A stretch of 64,000 nucleotides of DNA, taken from positions 1,426,001-1,490,000 of the forward strand of contig NZ_CP170547.1 of assembly GCF_042695135.1 (NCBI RefSeq). The letters run 5' to 3'. The notes under the pieces were generated by a model. That model did no database searches, had not been told where the DNA came from, and was given only the letters and a program-made list of their open reading frames with translations. This document shows, piece after piece, positions 17,113 through 26,234 of this stretch. Each line of letters begins with the position of its first letter. The first letter of the stretch is position 1. Origin of the DNA: Epilithonimonas sp042695135 (GTDB taxonomy: Bacteria; Bacteroidota; Bacteroidia; Flavobacteriales; Weeksellaceae). The translations under genes and the position numbers were made by a program.

Positions 17113-18405
17113 TTGCAGCCATTACTTAGCAAAACTACCAAGCCATTTATTATTTATGTCCTCATTATCTTGGTCATCAGTGTTCCTGTATATTATTTTG
17201 TGGTGGATGCAATCTGGAAACATGAGCTGGATGAGCATAACGAAATTGTATCCGAGAAAACATCTTCTCAGCTTAATAGCTTAAAATTATCAGACAAACA
17301 ATTGATGGAAACGATCAGGTTTTGGAATGATATCCAGCCAACTACAAATATTCAAATCCTGAAAAAAAATGATGATCTTAAAGACAGCATTTTTATGGTA
17401 GAAAAACAGCATGATTTTCTGAATTTTGAAGATATAGACAGGTTTAGAGGTCTTTCTAAAATTATTTATCTTAACAAAAAACCTTTTCGTTTTCATATAG
17501 AAACCAATATTGAAGAATCCCAGGAAACCATATTTTTCATCTCTGCGACTACTGTTTTTCTCTTTATTTTAATTGTTGCAGGTTTATTAATTCTGAACAG
17601 GAGATTGTCAAAATCTATCTGGAAACCATTCCGGGCAACACTGGATAAACTCAAAACTTTTAACCTGAATCAGCAGACGAAAATCGAATTCAGTAAAACA
17701 GATATTTCTGAATTTGATGAACTAAATCAATCTTTAAGCAAATTAATAGACCAGAATATTTCTGTTTACAAAACGCAGAAAGAGTTTACAGAAAACGCCT
17801 CACACGAGTTACAGACACCTCTTGCAATCCTGAAAAACAAGCTGGATGTTCTTTTGCAAAACGAAGATCTTACAGAGAAACAATATCAGATTGCCGAAGA
17901 AATGAACAGAGCTTTGTCCAGAAGTTCGAGAATCAACAGGAATCTTCTTCTTTTGGCCAAAATTGATAACAGTCAGTTTGACAATTCAGAGATCATTCGG
18001 TTCGATACTTTGCTGGAACAATGTATTGCAATCTTAAAGGAACATTTTGAACAGAAAAATATTTTCTTAAAAACTGACATTTCATCAAACATACAAGTGA
18101 AGGGAAATAGCAGTTTGATGGAAGTTTTGGTTAATAATTTGATTCTGAATGCCATCCGACATACACCTTCTGATGGGATTATTTCTATAAAATTGACAGA
18201 CTCTGTTTTTGAAGTTTCCAATTCCGGAAAAGAAAAACTGAATGAAGATCTGCTATTCAAAAGATTCTCCAAATTGTCAACGGACAACCGTGGAAGCGGT
18301 TTGGGACTGGCAATTATCAAACAAATTTGTATCCTTCAGAATTGGAAAATCAATTATCGATTCGAAAATGATCAACATTTTTTTTCCATTTGTATTGAAA
18401 ATTAA
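17113..18405 (+). CDS. Sensor histidine kinase
   Basis: 430 residues. Helix 1 at 13-33 and helix 2 near 143-162 flank a periplasmic sensing domain of about 110 residues. The DHp domain has FTENASHELQTPLAILKNKL, whose His is the phosphorylation site. The ATP-binding domain has N box NNLILNAIRHTP and G box GSGLGLAIIKQI. The proposed start is TTG at 17113, since no ATG lies near the beginning of the first helix. It pairs with the response regulator directly upstream. The sensing domain has no family I recognise. Confidence 0.92.
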   Translation: MQPLLSKTTKPFIIYVLIILVISVPVYYFVVDAIWKHELDEHNEIVSEKTSSQLNSLKLSDKQLMETIRFWNDIQPTTNIQILKKNDDLKDSIFMVEKQHDFLNFEDIDRFRGLSKIIYLNKKPFRFHIETNIEESQETIFFISATTVFLFILIVAGLLILNRRLSKSIWKPFRATLDKLKTFNLNQQTKIEFSKTDISEFDELNQSLSKLIDQNISVYKTQKEFTENASHELQTPLAILKNKLDVLLQNEDLTEKQYQIAEEMNRALSRSSRINRNLLLLAKIDNSQFDNSEIIRFDTLLEQCIAILKEHFEQKNIFLKTDISSNIQVKGNSSLMEVLVNNLILNAIRHTPSDGIISIKLTDSVFEVSNSGKEKLNEDLLFKRFSKLSTDNRGSGLGLAIIKQICILQNWKINYRFENDQHFFSICIEN

Positions 18406-18486
18406 GAAGAGAAAATTAATATAAAAAGAAATTCAAGATTTCTTCTAAATTAAAGTTTTACTTTACACGTTCAACAAAGTGTAATT

Positions 18487-20466
18487 ATGAATCTAAAAAC
18501 ATTCTTTGCAAAATTATTGAAAGGCAGGTTTTCACTACTGTTTTCTATTTTAAGTTTATACATCGTTTTATCATTTATCGTTAGAGTAACTTTATTGATC
18601 TGGTCGGCAAAAGATGCAGATTTTAATTTGCTTTATATTTTAAGGGCATTTTTTACAGGATTTGTCTTTGATCTTACAATGGGATTGTTGTTTTTGATTT
18701 TATACGCTGTTTACCTTTTATTTTTTCCAAAACGATTGATCGGATCTTTGTTTGACAAAGGTTTTACCTACTTTTATTTAGGCTTAATCCTTATTATCAT
18801 TTATTTCAGTCTTTTGGCAGAAATCCCTTTCTGGGACGAGTTTGGCGTTAGATTCAATTTTATTGCAGTAGATTATCTGATTTACACTTATGAAGTTTTT
18901 TCAAACATCAACCAATCTTATCCTTTGCCCCTGATTGCAGTTATTTTAATAGGATTAATCGTCTTGACTTTTGCCTTATTTAAAAAATTACAAATTTTCA
19001 AAAGAACTTTTTCAGATAAAAGTCCTATTCGCAAACGTGTTGTTTTTGCAGTTCCTGTTTTGGTTATTGCTTCGGTTTCAGGACTTTTGATGAAAAACAA
19101 GCAGGCAGACTTCAGTAATAATCTTGTGGTGAATGAATTAGGGAAAAATGGGGCATTTTCTTTTATATCAGCTTATAAGTCAAACGAATTGGATTATGAA
19201 ACATTCTATCCGAAGCTTTCGGAAAAAGAAGCTTATTCGGTTTTGAAGCATCATCTTTTACAGGAAAATCAAAATTATACCACTACAAAACATGAAGATA
19301 TTTCCAGATTAACGCGGGGAAATCAGGAACAAAGACCTAATATCATCTTAATCACAATAGAAAGTTTCAGTGGAGAATTTCTAAAAACTTTCGGAAATAA
19401 GGACAATATAACCCCAAATTATGACAGACTTGTAGACCAAAGTATTTTCTTCACAAACCTTTATGCAACCGGAACCAGAACTGTTCGCGGGATGGAAGCT
19501 TTGACACTTTCCGTGCCTCCAACTCCCGGAAACAGCATTGTGAGAAGACCGAACAACCAGAATTTATTTTCAGTTTCCACGATTGTAAAAGAAAAGAATT
19601 ATCAGCCTTATTTCATTTATGGCGGTGATGGCTATTTTGATAATATGAATAATTTTTTCGGAGGTCAGGGCTTTGATATTGTCGACAGAAACAGAGGAAA
19701 CGCCTTGTCTGATGATATCAAAACAAAACGTTTCCAAATCCCTGATAACGAAGTCACTTTTGAAAATGCCTGGGGAATCTGCGACGAGGATCTTTATAAA
19801 CAATCGATAAAATACGCCGACAAAAGTGCCAAAGCAAACAAACCGTTTTTTCAGTTTGTGATGACGACTTCCAACCATAAGCCTTTCACTTTTCCCAAAG
19901 GAAAAATCGATCTTCCACAAGGTGACAGAAATGCTGCTGTTAAATATACAGATTATGCTTTGGGAAAATTTCTTGCTGATGCAAAAACAAAATCCTGGTT
20001 CAAAAATACAGTCTTTGTAATCGTGGCAGATCATTGTGCGAATAGTGCGGGAAGATGGGAAATTAATATCGCTAATCATCACATTCCTGCTATCATCTAC
20101 AATCTTCCTCAACAAAAACCGGAAAAAATCAACCGCCTGACTTCACAGATAGATCTGATGCCTACTTTGTTTGGTTATCTGGGGTGGAATTATGAAACAA
20201 GTCTGTACGGAAAAGATATTAATCAAACCAAATCGGGCGATGAACGTGCTTTTCTTGGAAATTACAGAACTTTGGGAATGCTGAAGGGGAATCTTTTTAT
20301 GCAAATCGATGACCGCAAAAGGGTAAAACAATTCAGAGTGTCTGGGAAAAACCAATGCATAACAGAAATTAAATCAAAAAATGAAGATTTGGTTTCCGAA
20401 ACTATTTCTTATTACCAGACTGCCAGCGAAAGATTTAAGAACGGCAAAATGAAGGCGAAGAAATAG
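18487..20466 (+). CDS. LTA synthase-like sulfatase-fold membrane enzyme
   Basis: 659 residues. Five predicted transmembrane helices (residues 15-200) precede a sulfatase-fold domain (280-620). Metal and nucleophile regions are seen in NIILITIESFSGEF, YATGTRTVRGME (Thr-rich, the likely nucleophile region), FIYGGDGYFDNMNNFFGGQGF and VIVADHCANSAG. Family members move phosphoglycerol or phosphoethanolamine-type groups onto envelope lipids or glycans. Gram-negative Bacteroidetes lack teichoic acid, so the substrate is more likely a lipid or glycolipid. It lies 80 bases after a histidine kinase gene and just before a PAP2 phosphatase. Confidence 0.9.
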   Translation: MNLKTFFAKLLKGRFSLLFSILSLYIVLSFIVRVTLLIWSAKDADFNLLYILRAFFTGFVFDLTMGLLFLILYAVYLLFFPKRLIGSLFDKGFTYFYLGLILIIIYFSLLAEIPFWDEFGVRFNFIAVDYLIYTYEVFSNINQSYPLPLIAVILIGLIVLTFALFKKLQIFKRTFSDKSPIRKRVVFAVPVLVIASVSGLLMKNKQADFSNNLVVNELGKNGAFSFISAYKSNELDYETFYPKLSEKEAYSVLKHHLLQENQNYTTTKHEDISRLTRGNQEQRPNIILITIESFSGEFLKTFGNKDNITPNYDRLVDQSIFFTNLYATGTRTVRGMEALTLSVPPTPGNSIVRRPNNQNLFSVSTIVKEKNYQPYFIYGGDGYFDNMNNFFGGQGFDIVDRNRGNALSDDIKTKRFQIPDNEVTFENAWGICDEDLYKQSIKYADKSAKANKPFFQFVMTTSNHKPFTFPKGKIDLPQGDRNAAVKYTDYALGKFLADAKTKSWFKNTVFVIVADHCANSAGRWEINIANHHIPAIIYNLPQQKPEKINRLTSQIDLMPTLFGYLGWNYETSLYGKDINQTKSGDERAFLGNYRTLGMLKGNLFMQIDDRKRVKQFRVSGKNQCITEIKSKNEDLVSETISYYQTASERFKNGKMKAKK

Positions 20467-20546
20467 AGGTTAACTATTCTAAATTTCTTCTAAATCAAAT
20501 TGCAATTTTGTGTCAGTAATCAATCTAACAGACACGAAATTCAATC

Positions 20547-21332
20547 ATGAAAATTCTCTTATCAGGTTTACTTTTAGTCATTCTGAGCTTTCAGAAAATC
20601 AGTGCGCAAGATAGTCTGACAATTAATAAAATTCAGGACACTACAATTATTTCAAAATCAAATATCGGGGACAAGACCCATCAGTTCAGTTATAAAAAGC
20701 TGATTATTCCGGCGGTTTTTATTTCTTACGGTATTACCAGTCTAACTGTTCCGGGATTGAAAAATCTTAATTCTTCTACCCAGTTTGAGATTTCAGAACA
20801 TAAGCCGGATCACATCCGATTGGATAATTATACACAATTTGCGCCAGGTGTTTTGGTTTACGGTCTGAATGCTTTTGGTGTCGAAGGAAAGCACAACCTC
20901 CGCGACAGAAGTATGATTTACGGAACCTCATTATTAATTACATCTGCATTTACGCTTCCATTAAAACATCTTGTGAAAGAAGAAAGACCCGATGGATCAA
21001 ACAATTTATCTTTCCCTTCCGGTCATACGGCGATGGCTTTCGCATCTGCCCAATTTATGTTCAGAGAATATAAAGATACCAACTTTATGTTGGGAATTTC
21101 CGGTTACTCATTTGCGGTTTTTACAGGCGTTTACAGAATGTTGAATAACAAACATTGGTTTGGTGATGTTGTTGCTGGCGCGGGTTTTGGGATTTTGTCA
21201 ACAGAAATGGCGTATTGGTTATATCCCAAGATCAATCAACTTTTAGGTAGTAAAAAAGAAAAATCACAGACGATGATTATGCCTTTTTATCAGAATAGAA
21301 GTGTGGGAATCGGGTTGGTAAAGAATTTTTAG
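20547..21332 (+). CDS. PAP2-superfamily membrane phosphatase
   Basis: 261 residues. A signal-like N-terminus (MKILLSGLLLVILSFQKISAQ) precedes a PAP2 domain with the three motifs KEERPDGSNN, SFPSGHTAM and YRMLNNKHWFGDVVAGAGFG. PAP2 enzymes remove phosphate from lipid phosphates in the periplasm or outer membrane (for example lipid A or undecaprenyl pyrophosphate). The cleavable signal and missing multi-helix bundle at the start suggest a periplasm-facing enzyme. It follows the LTA-synthase-like gene, so both may act on the same envelope lipid under the upstream two-component system. Confidence 0.9.
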   Translation: MKILLSGLLLVILSFQKISAQDSLTINKIQDTTIISKSNIGDKTHQFSYKKLIIPAVFISYGITSLTVPGLKNLNSSTQFEISEHKPDHIRLDNYTQFAPGVLVYGLNAFGVEGKHNLRDRSMIYGTSLLITSAFTLPLKHLVKEERPDGSNNLSFPSGHTAMAFASAQFMFREYKDTNFMLGISGYSFAVFTGVYRMLNNKHWFGDVVAGAGFGILSTEMAYWLYPKINQLLGSKKEKSQTMIMPFYQNRSVGIGLVKNF

Positions 21333-21343
21333 AATCCAGATAG

Positions 21344-22378
21344 ATGACTTTAAATATTATACTTTTATTTTTAGGAACTATTGTCGCCTTTTGGATCAGT
21401 GCGATTTGCGGTGGCGGTGCAAGTTTAATTTTAATTCCGATTCTTAATCTGTTGCTTCCGGGTTCAGTTGTTCCTTTTTCTTTGACAATTGGGACTTTTA
21501 CAAGTTCAGTTTCCAGAATTGCAGTTTTTAAAAATCATATCAATTGGAAGATTTTCTTTTGGTTTGTTCCGTTTTCTATTCCCGCAGTTTTATTAGGTGC
21601 TTTTCTGATCAAATATATTAATCCAAATTATTTGCAGCTTATTGTTGCTTTTTTTCTGATTGCCAACCTTCCGGAATTGTTCAAATATAAAAAATCAGAA
21701 ATAGAAAGTCAAAGGCCTTATCCTAAGTTTTTGTTAATGATTATCGGATTCTGCGCAGGTTTTGTTTCAGGAATTACGGGCGCGATCGGTTTGTTATTTA
21801 ATCGTTTTTACCTTAGATTTGGTCTCAGGAAAGAAGAAATTGTTGCGACCAGAGCTATTAATGAGGTTTTTCTTCATCTGATAAAACTGTTGATTTACAT
21901 TTCGCTTGGATTATATTCTGATACAGCTTTGTGGCTTGGTTTGACCATTGCTGCTGCAACAATTATTTCCTCTTATACTGTCAAATATATTCTTCCTTAT
22001 CTAAGTGAATTTCTGTTCAAAAAAATTGGATATGGGGCAATGGTTTTCTCAGGGTTGATATTATTGATAGGGACTTCTCAGAAAGTTATTCAACAAGATA
22101 GAATTTCTTTTTCAACTACTTACCACAGTGCGGAAACAGAATCTGTGATTTCCTGGAGAAACACAGATTTTGTAGTAGAGTTTGCCTTCGATGATGGGTT
22201 TGAAGTTGAAAGACCAATTAAACCTGAAGAATTACCTGATCATTTGAAAGAAAAATATAATGCACTCTATTATCGGTATGACAAAATTCATCTTGAAAAA
22301 GTTTTTGCTTTTGGAAAAGATCCCAGTTACGAATTCTATTGTTATAAAGATAATTGTCTGACAAAATTTGAAATCTGA
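21344..22378 (+). CDS. TauE/SafE family permease with unusual C-terminal extension
   Basis: 344 residues. Residues 1-250 form a TauE/SafE (sulfite exporter-like) permease of about 8 helices with conserved GGGASLILIPILNLLLPG and CAGFVSGITGAIGLLF. Residues 256-344 are a soluble, charged tail (FAFDDGFEVERPIKPEELPDHLKEK, ending KDNCLTKFEI) that I do not recognise and that normal members of about 250 residues lack. The start ATG lies 11 bases after the PAP2 stop, so it probably shares the transcript. The transported substrate is unknown. Confidence 0.85.
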   Translation: MTLNIILLFLGTIVAFWISAICGGGASLILIPILNLLLPGSVVPFSLTIGTFTSSVSRIAVFKNHINWKIFFWFVPFSIPAVLLGAFLIKYINPNYLQLIVAFFLIANLPELFKYKKSEIESQRPYPKFLLMIIGFCAGFVSGITGAIGLLFNRFYLRFGLRKEEIVATRAINEVFLHLIKLLIYISLGLYSDTALWLGLTIAAATIISSYTVKYILPYLSEFLFKKIGYGAMVFSGLILLIGTSQKVIQQDRISFSTTYHSAETESVISWRNTDFVVEFAFDDGFEVERPIKPEELPDHLKEKYNALYYRYDKIHLEKVFAFGKDPSYEFYCYKDNCLTKFEI

Positions 22379-22436
22379 TCCGTAATTTGTTTTTGTTAAT
22401 TTATTTCAAACCCTTGTTTAATTTGGATAAGTGTCC

Positions 22437-22444
22437 TACTTTTG
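22437..22444 (+). promoter_or_regulatory. Bacteroidetes -7 promoter box upstream of the NlpC/P60 gene
   Basis: TACTTTTG matches TAnnTTTG; a TTG at 22414-22416 is 20 bases upstream. It lies 53 bases before the ATG at 22498. Confidence 0.5.
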
Positions 22445-22497
22445 TTGAGATCATCTAAATTTATTTATTGAGAAAAAATTACTATTAAAATCTATTG

Positions 22498-23034
22498 ATG
22501 AAAAAATCTGTATTGGTAATTCTATTTTCAATTTTTCTGATTTCTTGTGGTGCTTCAAAGTCTGCAAAGAAGTATTCTTATAAAAAACCGACAACTTCCA
22601 AATCGGTCAATCTTAAAAAACTCACTTCCACTTATTCAGGAAATGTTTCCGGAACAAGGGCTTCTATTCTGGACGATGCAGAAAATTACCTTGGAACGCC
22701 TTACAAATATGCCGGAAATACAAAAGCAGGCTTCGATTGTTCAGGATTGGTCTGTAAAGTCTTTGATGAAAATAAAATCCAGATGCCGAGACGCTCATCC
22801 GATCAGGCTAAACAGGGAAGATCGATCAATGTTTCTGAAGCAAAACCAGGCGATCTTCTATTCTTTGCAACCGCAGGCGGATCTGCTGTAACACACGTCG
22901 GTATCGTACACGACATTATGAACAGTGGGGAAGTAACCTTCATCCACGCATCAACTTCCAAGGGTGTCATCATCTCTTCTCTTAATGAAGCCTATTGGAA
23001 CAAAGCTTTCCTTTTTGCGAGAAGTGTGCTTTAG
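22498..23034 (+). CDS. NlpC/P60 family peptidoglycan endopeptidase lipoprotein
   Basis: 178 residues from ATG 22498 (a TTG just before is in frame). The signal has a lipobox LISCGA. The C40 peptidase domain (residues 60-178) has catalytic Cys in FDCSGLVCKVF and catalytic His in VTHVGIVHD, with a second His in TFIHASTSKGV. Such enzymes cut the peptide stems of peptidoglycan, usually gamma-D-Glu-DAP bonds. The length and architecture are like Spr/MepS. It is monocistronic with a good promoter. Confidence 0.92.
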   Translation: MKKSVLVILFSIFLISCGASKSAKKYSYKKPTTSKSVNLKKLTSTYSGNVSGTRASILDDAENYLGTPYKYAGNTKAGFDCSGLVCKVFDENKIQMPRRSSDQAKQGRSINVSEAKPGDLLFFATAGGSAVTHVGIVHDIMNSGEVTFIHASTSKGVIISSLNEAYWNKAFLFARSVL

Positions 23035-23040
23035 TTTTAT

Positions 23041-23048
23041 TATTTTTG
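23041..23048 (+). promoter_or_regulatory. Putative -7 box upstream of dapD
   Basis: TATTTTTG matches TAnnTTTG and lies 63 bases before the dapD ATG. The leader contains tandem TCAATTATCATT-like repeats. Confidence 0.4.
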
Positions 23049-23111
23049 CGGCATACGGTTTTTAGTCCACAAAAAATCAATTATCATTAATCAATTATCA
23101 TTTATAAAAAT

Positions 23112-23924
23112 ATGTCTTTACAGGAAAAAATAGAAAAAGCTTGGGATAACCGTGAACTTTTAAAAGAAGAAGAATATCAGAATGCTGTAAGAGAAGTCAT
23201 TGCAAAACTGGATGCAGGCGAATTGCGTACAGCTGAACCTACAGAAAATGGCTGGCAGATCAATGAATGGGTGAAAAAAGGAGTCGTGATGTATTTTCCA
23301 ATCCAGACTATGGAAACCATAGAAGTTGGTCCTTTCGAATTCCATGATAAAATTCCTTTGAAGAAAAATTACGCAGCGAAAGGCGTTAGAGTAGTACCAC
23401 ACGCTATTGCTAGACACGGGAGTTTTGTAGCTAGCGGTGTGATCCTGATGCCATCTTACGTCAATATTGGAGCTTATGTAGATTCCGGGACGATGGTAGA
23501 TACCTGGGCAACGGTTGGAAGCTGTGCACAGATCGGAAAAAATGTTCACCTGAGCGGCGGTGTAGGAATCGGTGGTGTTTTGGAACCATTACAGGCGGCG
23601 CCGGTCATTATCGAGGATGATGCGTTTATCGGTTCACGTTGTATCGTTGTGGAAGGTGTTCGCGTTGGTAAAGAAGCGGTTTTGGGAGCAAATGTTTGTC
23701 TTACAATGTCCACCAAAATTATTGATATTACAGGACCTGAGCCAATCGAAATGAAAGGTTATGTCCCGGAAAGATCAGTTGTCATTCCTGGAAGTTATAC
23801 TAAGCAGTTTCCTGCAGGAGAATATCAGGTTCCTTGCGCTTTGATCATCGGAAAGAGAAAAGAATCTACCGACAAAAAAACCTCTCTTAATGATGCTTTG
23901 AGAGAAAATAACGTGGCTGTTTAA
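23112..23924 (+). CDS. dapD: 2,3,4,5-tetrahydropyridine-2,6-dicarboxylate N-succinyltransferase
   Basis: 270 residues. It transfers succinyl from succinyl-CoA to tetrahydrodipicolinate in the DAP/lysine pathway. An N-terminal helical domain (1-90) precedes a left-handed beta helix of hexapeptide repeats (100-230): GVILMPSYVNIGAYVDSG, GSCAQIGKNVHLSGGVGIGG, DDAFIGSRCIVVEGVRVG. The substrate-binding GSCAQIG and GGVLEPLQA segments are present. Length is normal. It has its own terminator. Confidence 0.96.
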   Translation: MSLQEKIEKAWDNRELLKEEEYQNAVREVIAKLDAGELRTAEPTENGWQINEWVKKGVVMYFPIQTMETIEVGPFEFHDKIPLKKNYAAKGVRVVPHAIARHGSFVASGVILMPSYVNIGAYVDSGTMVDTWATVGSCAQIGKNVHLSGGVGIGGVLEPLQAAPVIIEDDAFIGSRCIVVEGVRVGKEAVLGANVCLTMSTKIIDITGPEPIEMKGYVPERSVVIPGSYTKQFPAGEYQVPCALIIGKRKESTDKKTSLNDALRENNVAV

Positions 23925-23950
23925 TAGATATTGATTTTAAACTTATATTT

Positions 23951-23997
23951 GTCATTCTAATGAGAATCAAACTTCTTGTTAGGATGACATTTTTTTT
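23951..23997 (+). terminator. Terminator of dapD (GTCATTC-type hairpin)
   Basis: GTCATTCTAA pairs with TTAGGATGAC, with a further inner pairing AGAA/TTCT, followed by eight T. The outer arm resembles the GTCATTC arm of the inverted repeat at 8053. Confidence 0.75.
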
Positions 23998-24019
23998 AAA
24001 CTTAACTTAAGAAAGCATT

Positions 24020-25189
24020 GTGAAACAGAAGTTCCTGAAACTGATCTCGGATTACCGGATTATCTTTATGATTTATATTATTGTTGCAGCTGTAACAGCG
24101 TTTAGCAAATATAAAAGAGGAACGGGCGGCTATAATAACTATCTGATTTTCAAAGGTGTGTTTTACAATACATTACAGGAACGAAATATTTTTCTTCAGT
24201 ATCCTGATTTGTTTTTTGACAGTAATCATTATGGTGTATTTTTCAGTCTTTTGATTGCGCCTTTCGCAATGATGCCGGACGGTTTTGGCGCCGTTTTATG
24301 GAATGTTGCCAGCACTTTGGTTTTTCTTTATGCGATCTATAAATTGCCATTTTCCAATGCAAAAAAATCATTTTTCGCTTGGCTTTGTCTTCAGGAATTT
24401 ATCACGGCGGCCACTTATTTTCAGTTTAATATTATATTGACAGGATTATTGATCTTATCTGCCGTTTATATTTACGAAAGAAAGGAAACTCAATCGGCAT
24501 TTGCCATTCTTATCGGAACATTTGTAAAAGTCTATGGGATTGTTGGTTTGTCAGCATTTTTCTTTATTAAAAATAAGACGAAATTCATCATTTCATTTAT
24601 TATAATTGCAATTTTGTTTTTTGTTTTGCCGATGCTTATTTCCAGTGTACATTTCGGTGTTCAGTCATATGTCGATTGGTATGTGTCTTTGTCCGAGAAA
24701 AACTTGTCCAATCAGACTTTGATGAGCCGCCAGGATTACTCTTTAATGGGCGTTGTAAGGCGTGTTATGGGAAATGCAGATATCTCTAATCTTATCTTTC
24801 TGATTCCAGGATTTGCATTTTTTATGTTGCCTTATTTTAGAATTAAGCAATATAAATCTCTGCCTTTTCAGATGATGATTCTGGCTTCAACCTTATTATT
24901 TATTGTGTTATTCAGTTCCAGTTCAGAAAGCCCGACTTATATTATTGCAGTCTCAGGCGTCATGATTTGGTTTCTGATGCAAAAAAAAATATCAAAGATT
25001 GACATTGGATTATTGGTTTTTGTGATGATTTTCACTTGTTTTGCATTTTCGGATCTGTTCCCAAAATTTATCAAAGAAGAAGTTTTTATTAAATATTCTA
25101 CAAAAGCGATTCCTTGTATATTGATCTGGTTTAGAGTAATGTATGAATTGCTGACCAGAGATTTCGAGAAAGATTATAAATTAGATTGA
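24020..25189 (+). CDS. Multi-pass membrane glycosyltransferase, GT87 (DUF2029)-like
   Basis: 389 residues with about ten transmembrane helices. The short periplasmic loop after helix 1 holds FYNTLQERNIFLQYPDLFFDSNHYGVFFSLLIAPF, typical of the GT87/DUF2029 polyprenol-phosphate mannosyltransferase-like family. The proposed start is GTG at 24020; no upstream in-frame ATG fits. The stop overlaps the start of the GT2 gene by one base (TGATG), so they are translationally coupled. It is the first gene of a four-gene glycan cluster. Confidence 0.8.
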   Translation: MKQKFLKLISDYRIIFMIYIIVAAVTAFSKYKRGTGGYNNYLIFKGVFYNTLQERNIFLQYPDLFFDSNHYGVFFSLLIAPFAMMPDGFGAVLWNVASTLVFLYAIYKLPFSNAKKSFFAWLCLQEFITAATYFQFNIILTGLLILSAVYIYERKETQSAFAILIGTFVKVYGIVGLSAFFFIKNKTKFIISFIIIAILFFVLPMLISSVHFGVQSYVDWYVSLSEKNLSNQTLMSRQDYSLMGVVRRVMGNADISNLIFLIPGFAFFMLPYFRIKQYKSLPFQMMILASTLLFIVLFSSSSESPTYIIAVSGVMIWFLMQKKISKIDIGLLVFVMIFTCFAFSDLFPKFIKEEVFIKYSTKAIPCILIWFRVMYELLTRDFEKDYKLD

Positions 25190-26118
25190 TGAAAAAAGTT
25201 TCCATCGTCATTCCGGCTCACAACGAAGAAGGCAATATTTCCTTGATTTATCAAAGAATAAAAGCCGTTTTTTCCAAACTCGAGAGTTATACTTTTGAGA
25301 TTATTTTCGTGAATGATGGAAGCCGGGACAATACTCAATCCATTCTTGAAGAATTTAGCAGAAATAATGAAGATGTAAAGTTTATCGAGTTTTCACGTAA
25401 TTTCGGTCATCAGCCGGCTGTAAAAGCAGGGATGGATTTCGCTGATGGAAACGCTGTAATCTCTATGGATGCAGATCTGCAGCATCCGCCTGAACTCATT
25501 CCCGAACTCATTCAGAAATGGGAAGAAGGCTTCGATGTGGTTTTGACCAATAGAAAATATCCAAAAGAAATCTCATACTTCAAAAGGAAAACTTCAGAGA
25601 TGTTTTATCGTTTTCTTTCTCGGATTTCTGATGTAGATCTCAAAGCTGGAGGTGGTTCGGACTTTAGATTACTTGATGCCAGTGTGGTTAGCGAATTCAG
25701 GAATTTCACCGAAGACGATTTGTTTCTAAGAGGATTGACGAGTTGGATGGGCTTCAAACAGACTTCCGTTAATTTTTTGGCAGGTGCTAGAAACGCTGGC
25801 GAAAGCAGTTATAACATCAAAAAAATGATGAAATTTGCCTTCACAGGGATCACCGCATTTAGCGTAAAACCGTTGTATCTTGCAGCATATTTGGGGTTTT
25901 TGTTTTCCGCACTTTCTGTCGTTGGTTATGGGATTTACGTCATTTATTCTTTCCTTGCGAAAACCGAAATCTCAGGTTGGGCGTCACTCATTATGACCAT
26001 CGTTTTTTTCGGAGGTTTACAGCTTATCATTCTTGGTATTTTCGGAATCTATCTTGGCAAGATTTTCAAACAGGTTAAGGAAAGACCAAATTACATCATA
26101 CGTTCCAAAAATTTATAA
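25189..26118 (+). CDS. Family 2 glycosyltransferase with two C-terminal helices (GtrB/DPM1-like)
   Basis: 309 residues from ATG 25189. The GT2 domain starts VSIVIPAHNEEGN, has nucleotide-binding FVNDGSRDN and the DxD site SMDADLQHPPEL. Two transmembrane helices follow (about 226-250 and 263-290), as in GtrB/ArnC enzymes that load a sugar onto polyprenyl phosphate on the cytoplasmic face. The GT87-like partner upstream could then use the lipid-linked sugar on the outer face. The sugar is unknown. Confidence 0.92.
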   Translation: MKKVSIVIPAHNEEGNISLIYQRIKAVFSKLESYTFEIIFVNDGSRDNTQSILEEFSRNNEDVKFIEFSRNFGHQPAVKAGMDFADGNAVISMDADLQHPPELIPELIQKWEEGFDVVLTNRKYPKEISYFKRKTSEMFYRFLSRISDVDLKAGGGSDFRLLDASVVSEFRNFTEDDLFLRGLTSWMGFKQTSVNFLAGARNAGESSYNIKKMMKFAFTGITAFSVKPLYLAAYLGFLFSALSVVGYGIYVIYSFLAKTEISGWASLIMTIVFFGGLQLIILGIFGIYLGKIFKQVKERPNYIIRSKNL

Positions 26119-26131
26119 CTTAAGTATTTAT

Positions 26132-26212
26132 GGCAGCTTTATCCGTCCTCCGTTCCCGCTTTTTTATTTTTTCTTAAAAAATAAAAAGAGCTCCACTCAG
26201 GCCGGGCTGCAG
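26132..26212 (+). repeat. Dispersed intergenic repeat, family A, copy 2
   Basis: It starts GGCAGCTTTATCCGTCC, continues CGTTCCCGC, then a perfect AT hairpin (CTTTTTTATTTTTT with AAAAAATAAAAAG) and ends GAGCTCCACTCAGGCC and GGGCTGCAG. The outer arms match 290-378 in inverse orientation. It lies inside the glycan cluster and may terminate or attenuate the transcript between the GT2 and deacetylase genes. Confidence 0.85.
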
Positions 26213-26234
26213 TTTCAATATTATAAAAAAAATA

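Noticed and set aside
22375..22395. TCCGTAATTTG half-match to the operator motif after the TauE gene
   Set aside because: Only one half-site is present, without the palindrome or the 21-bp promoter spacing.
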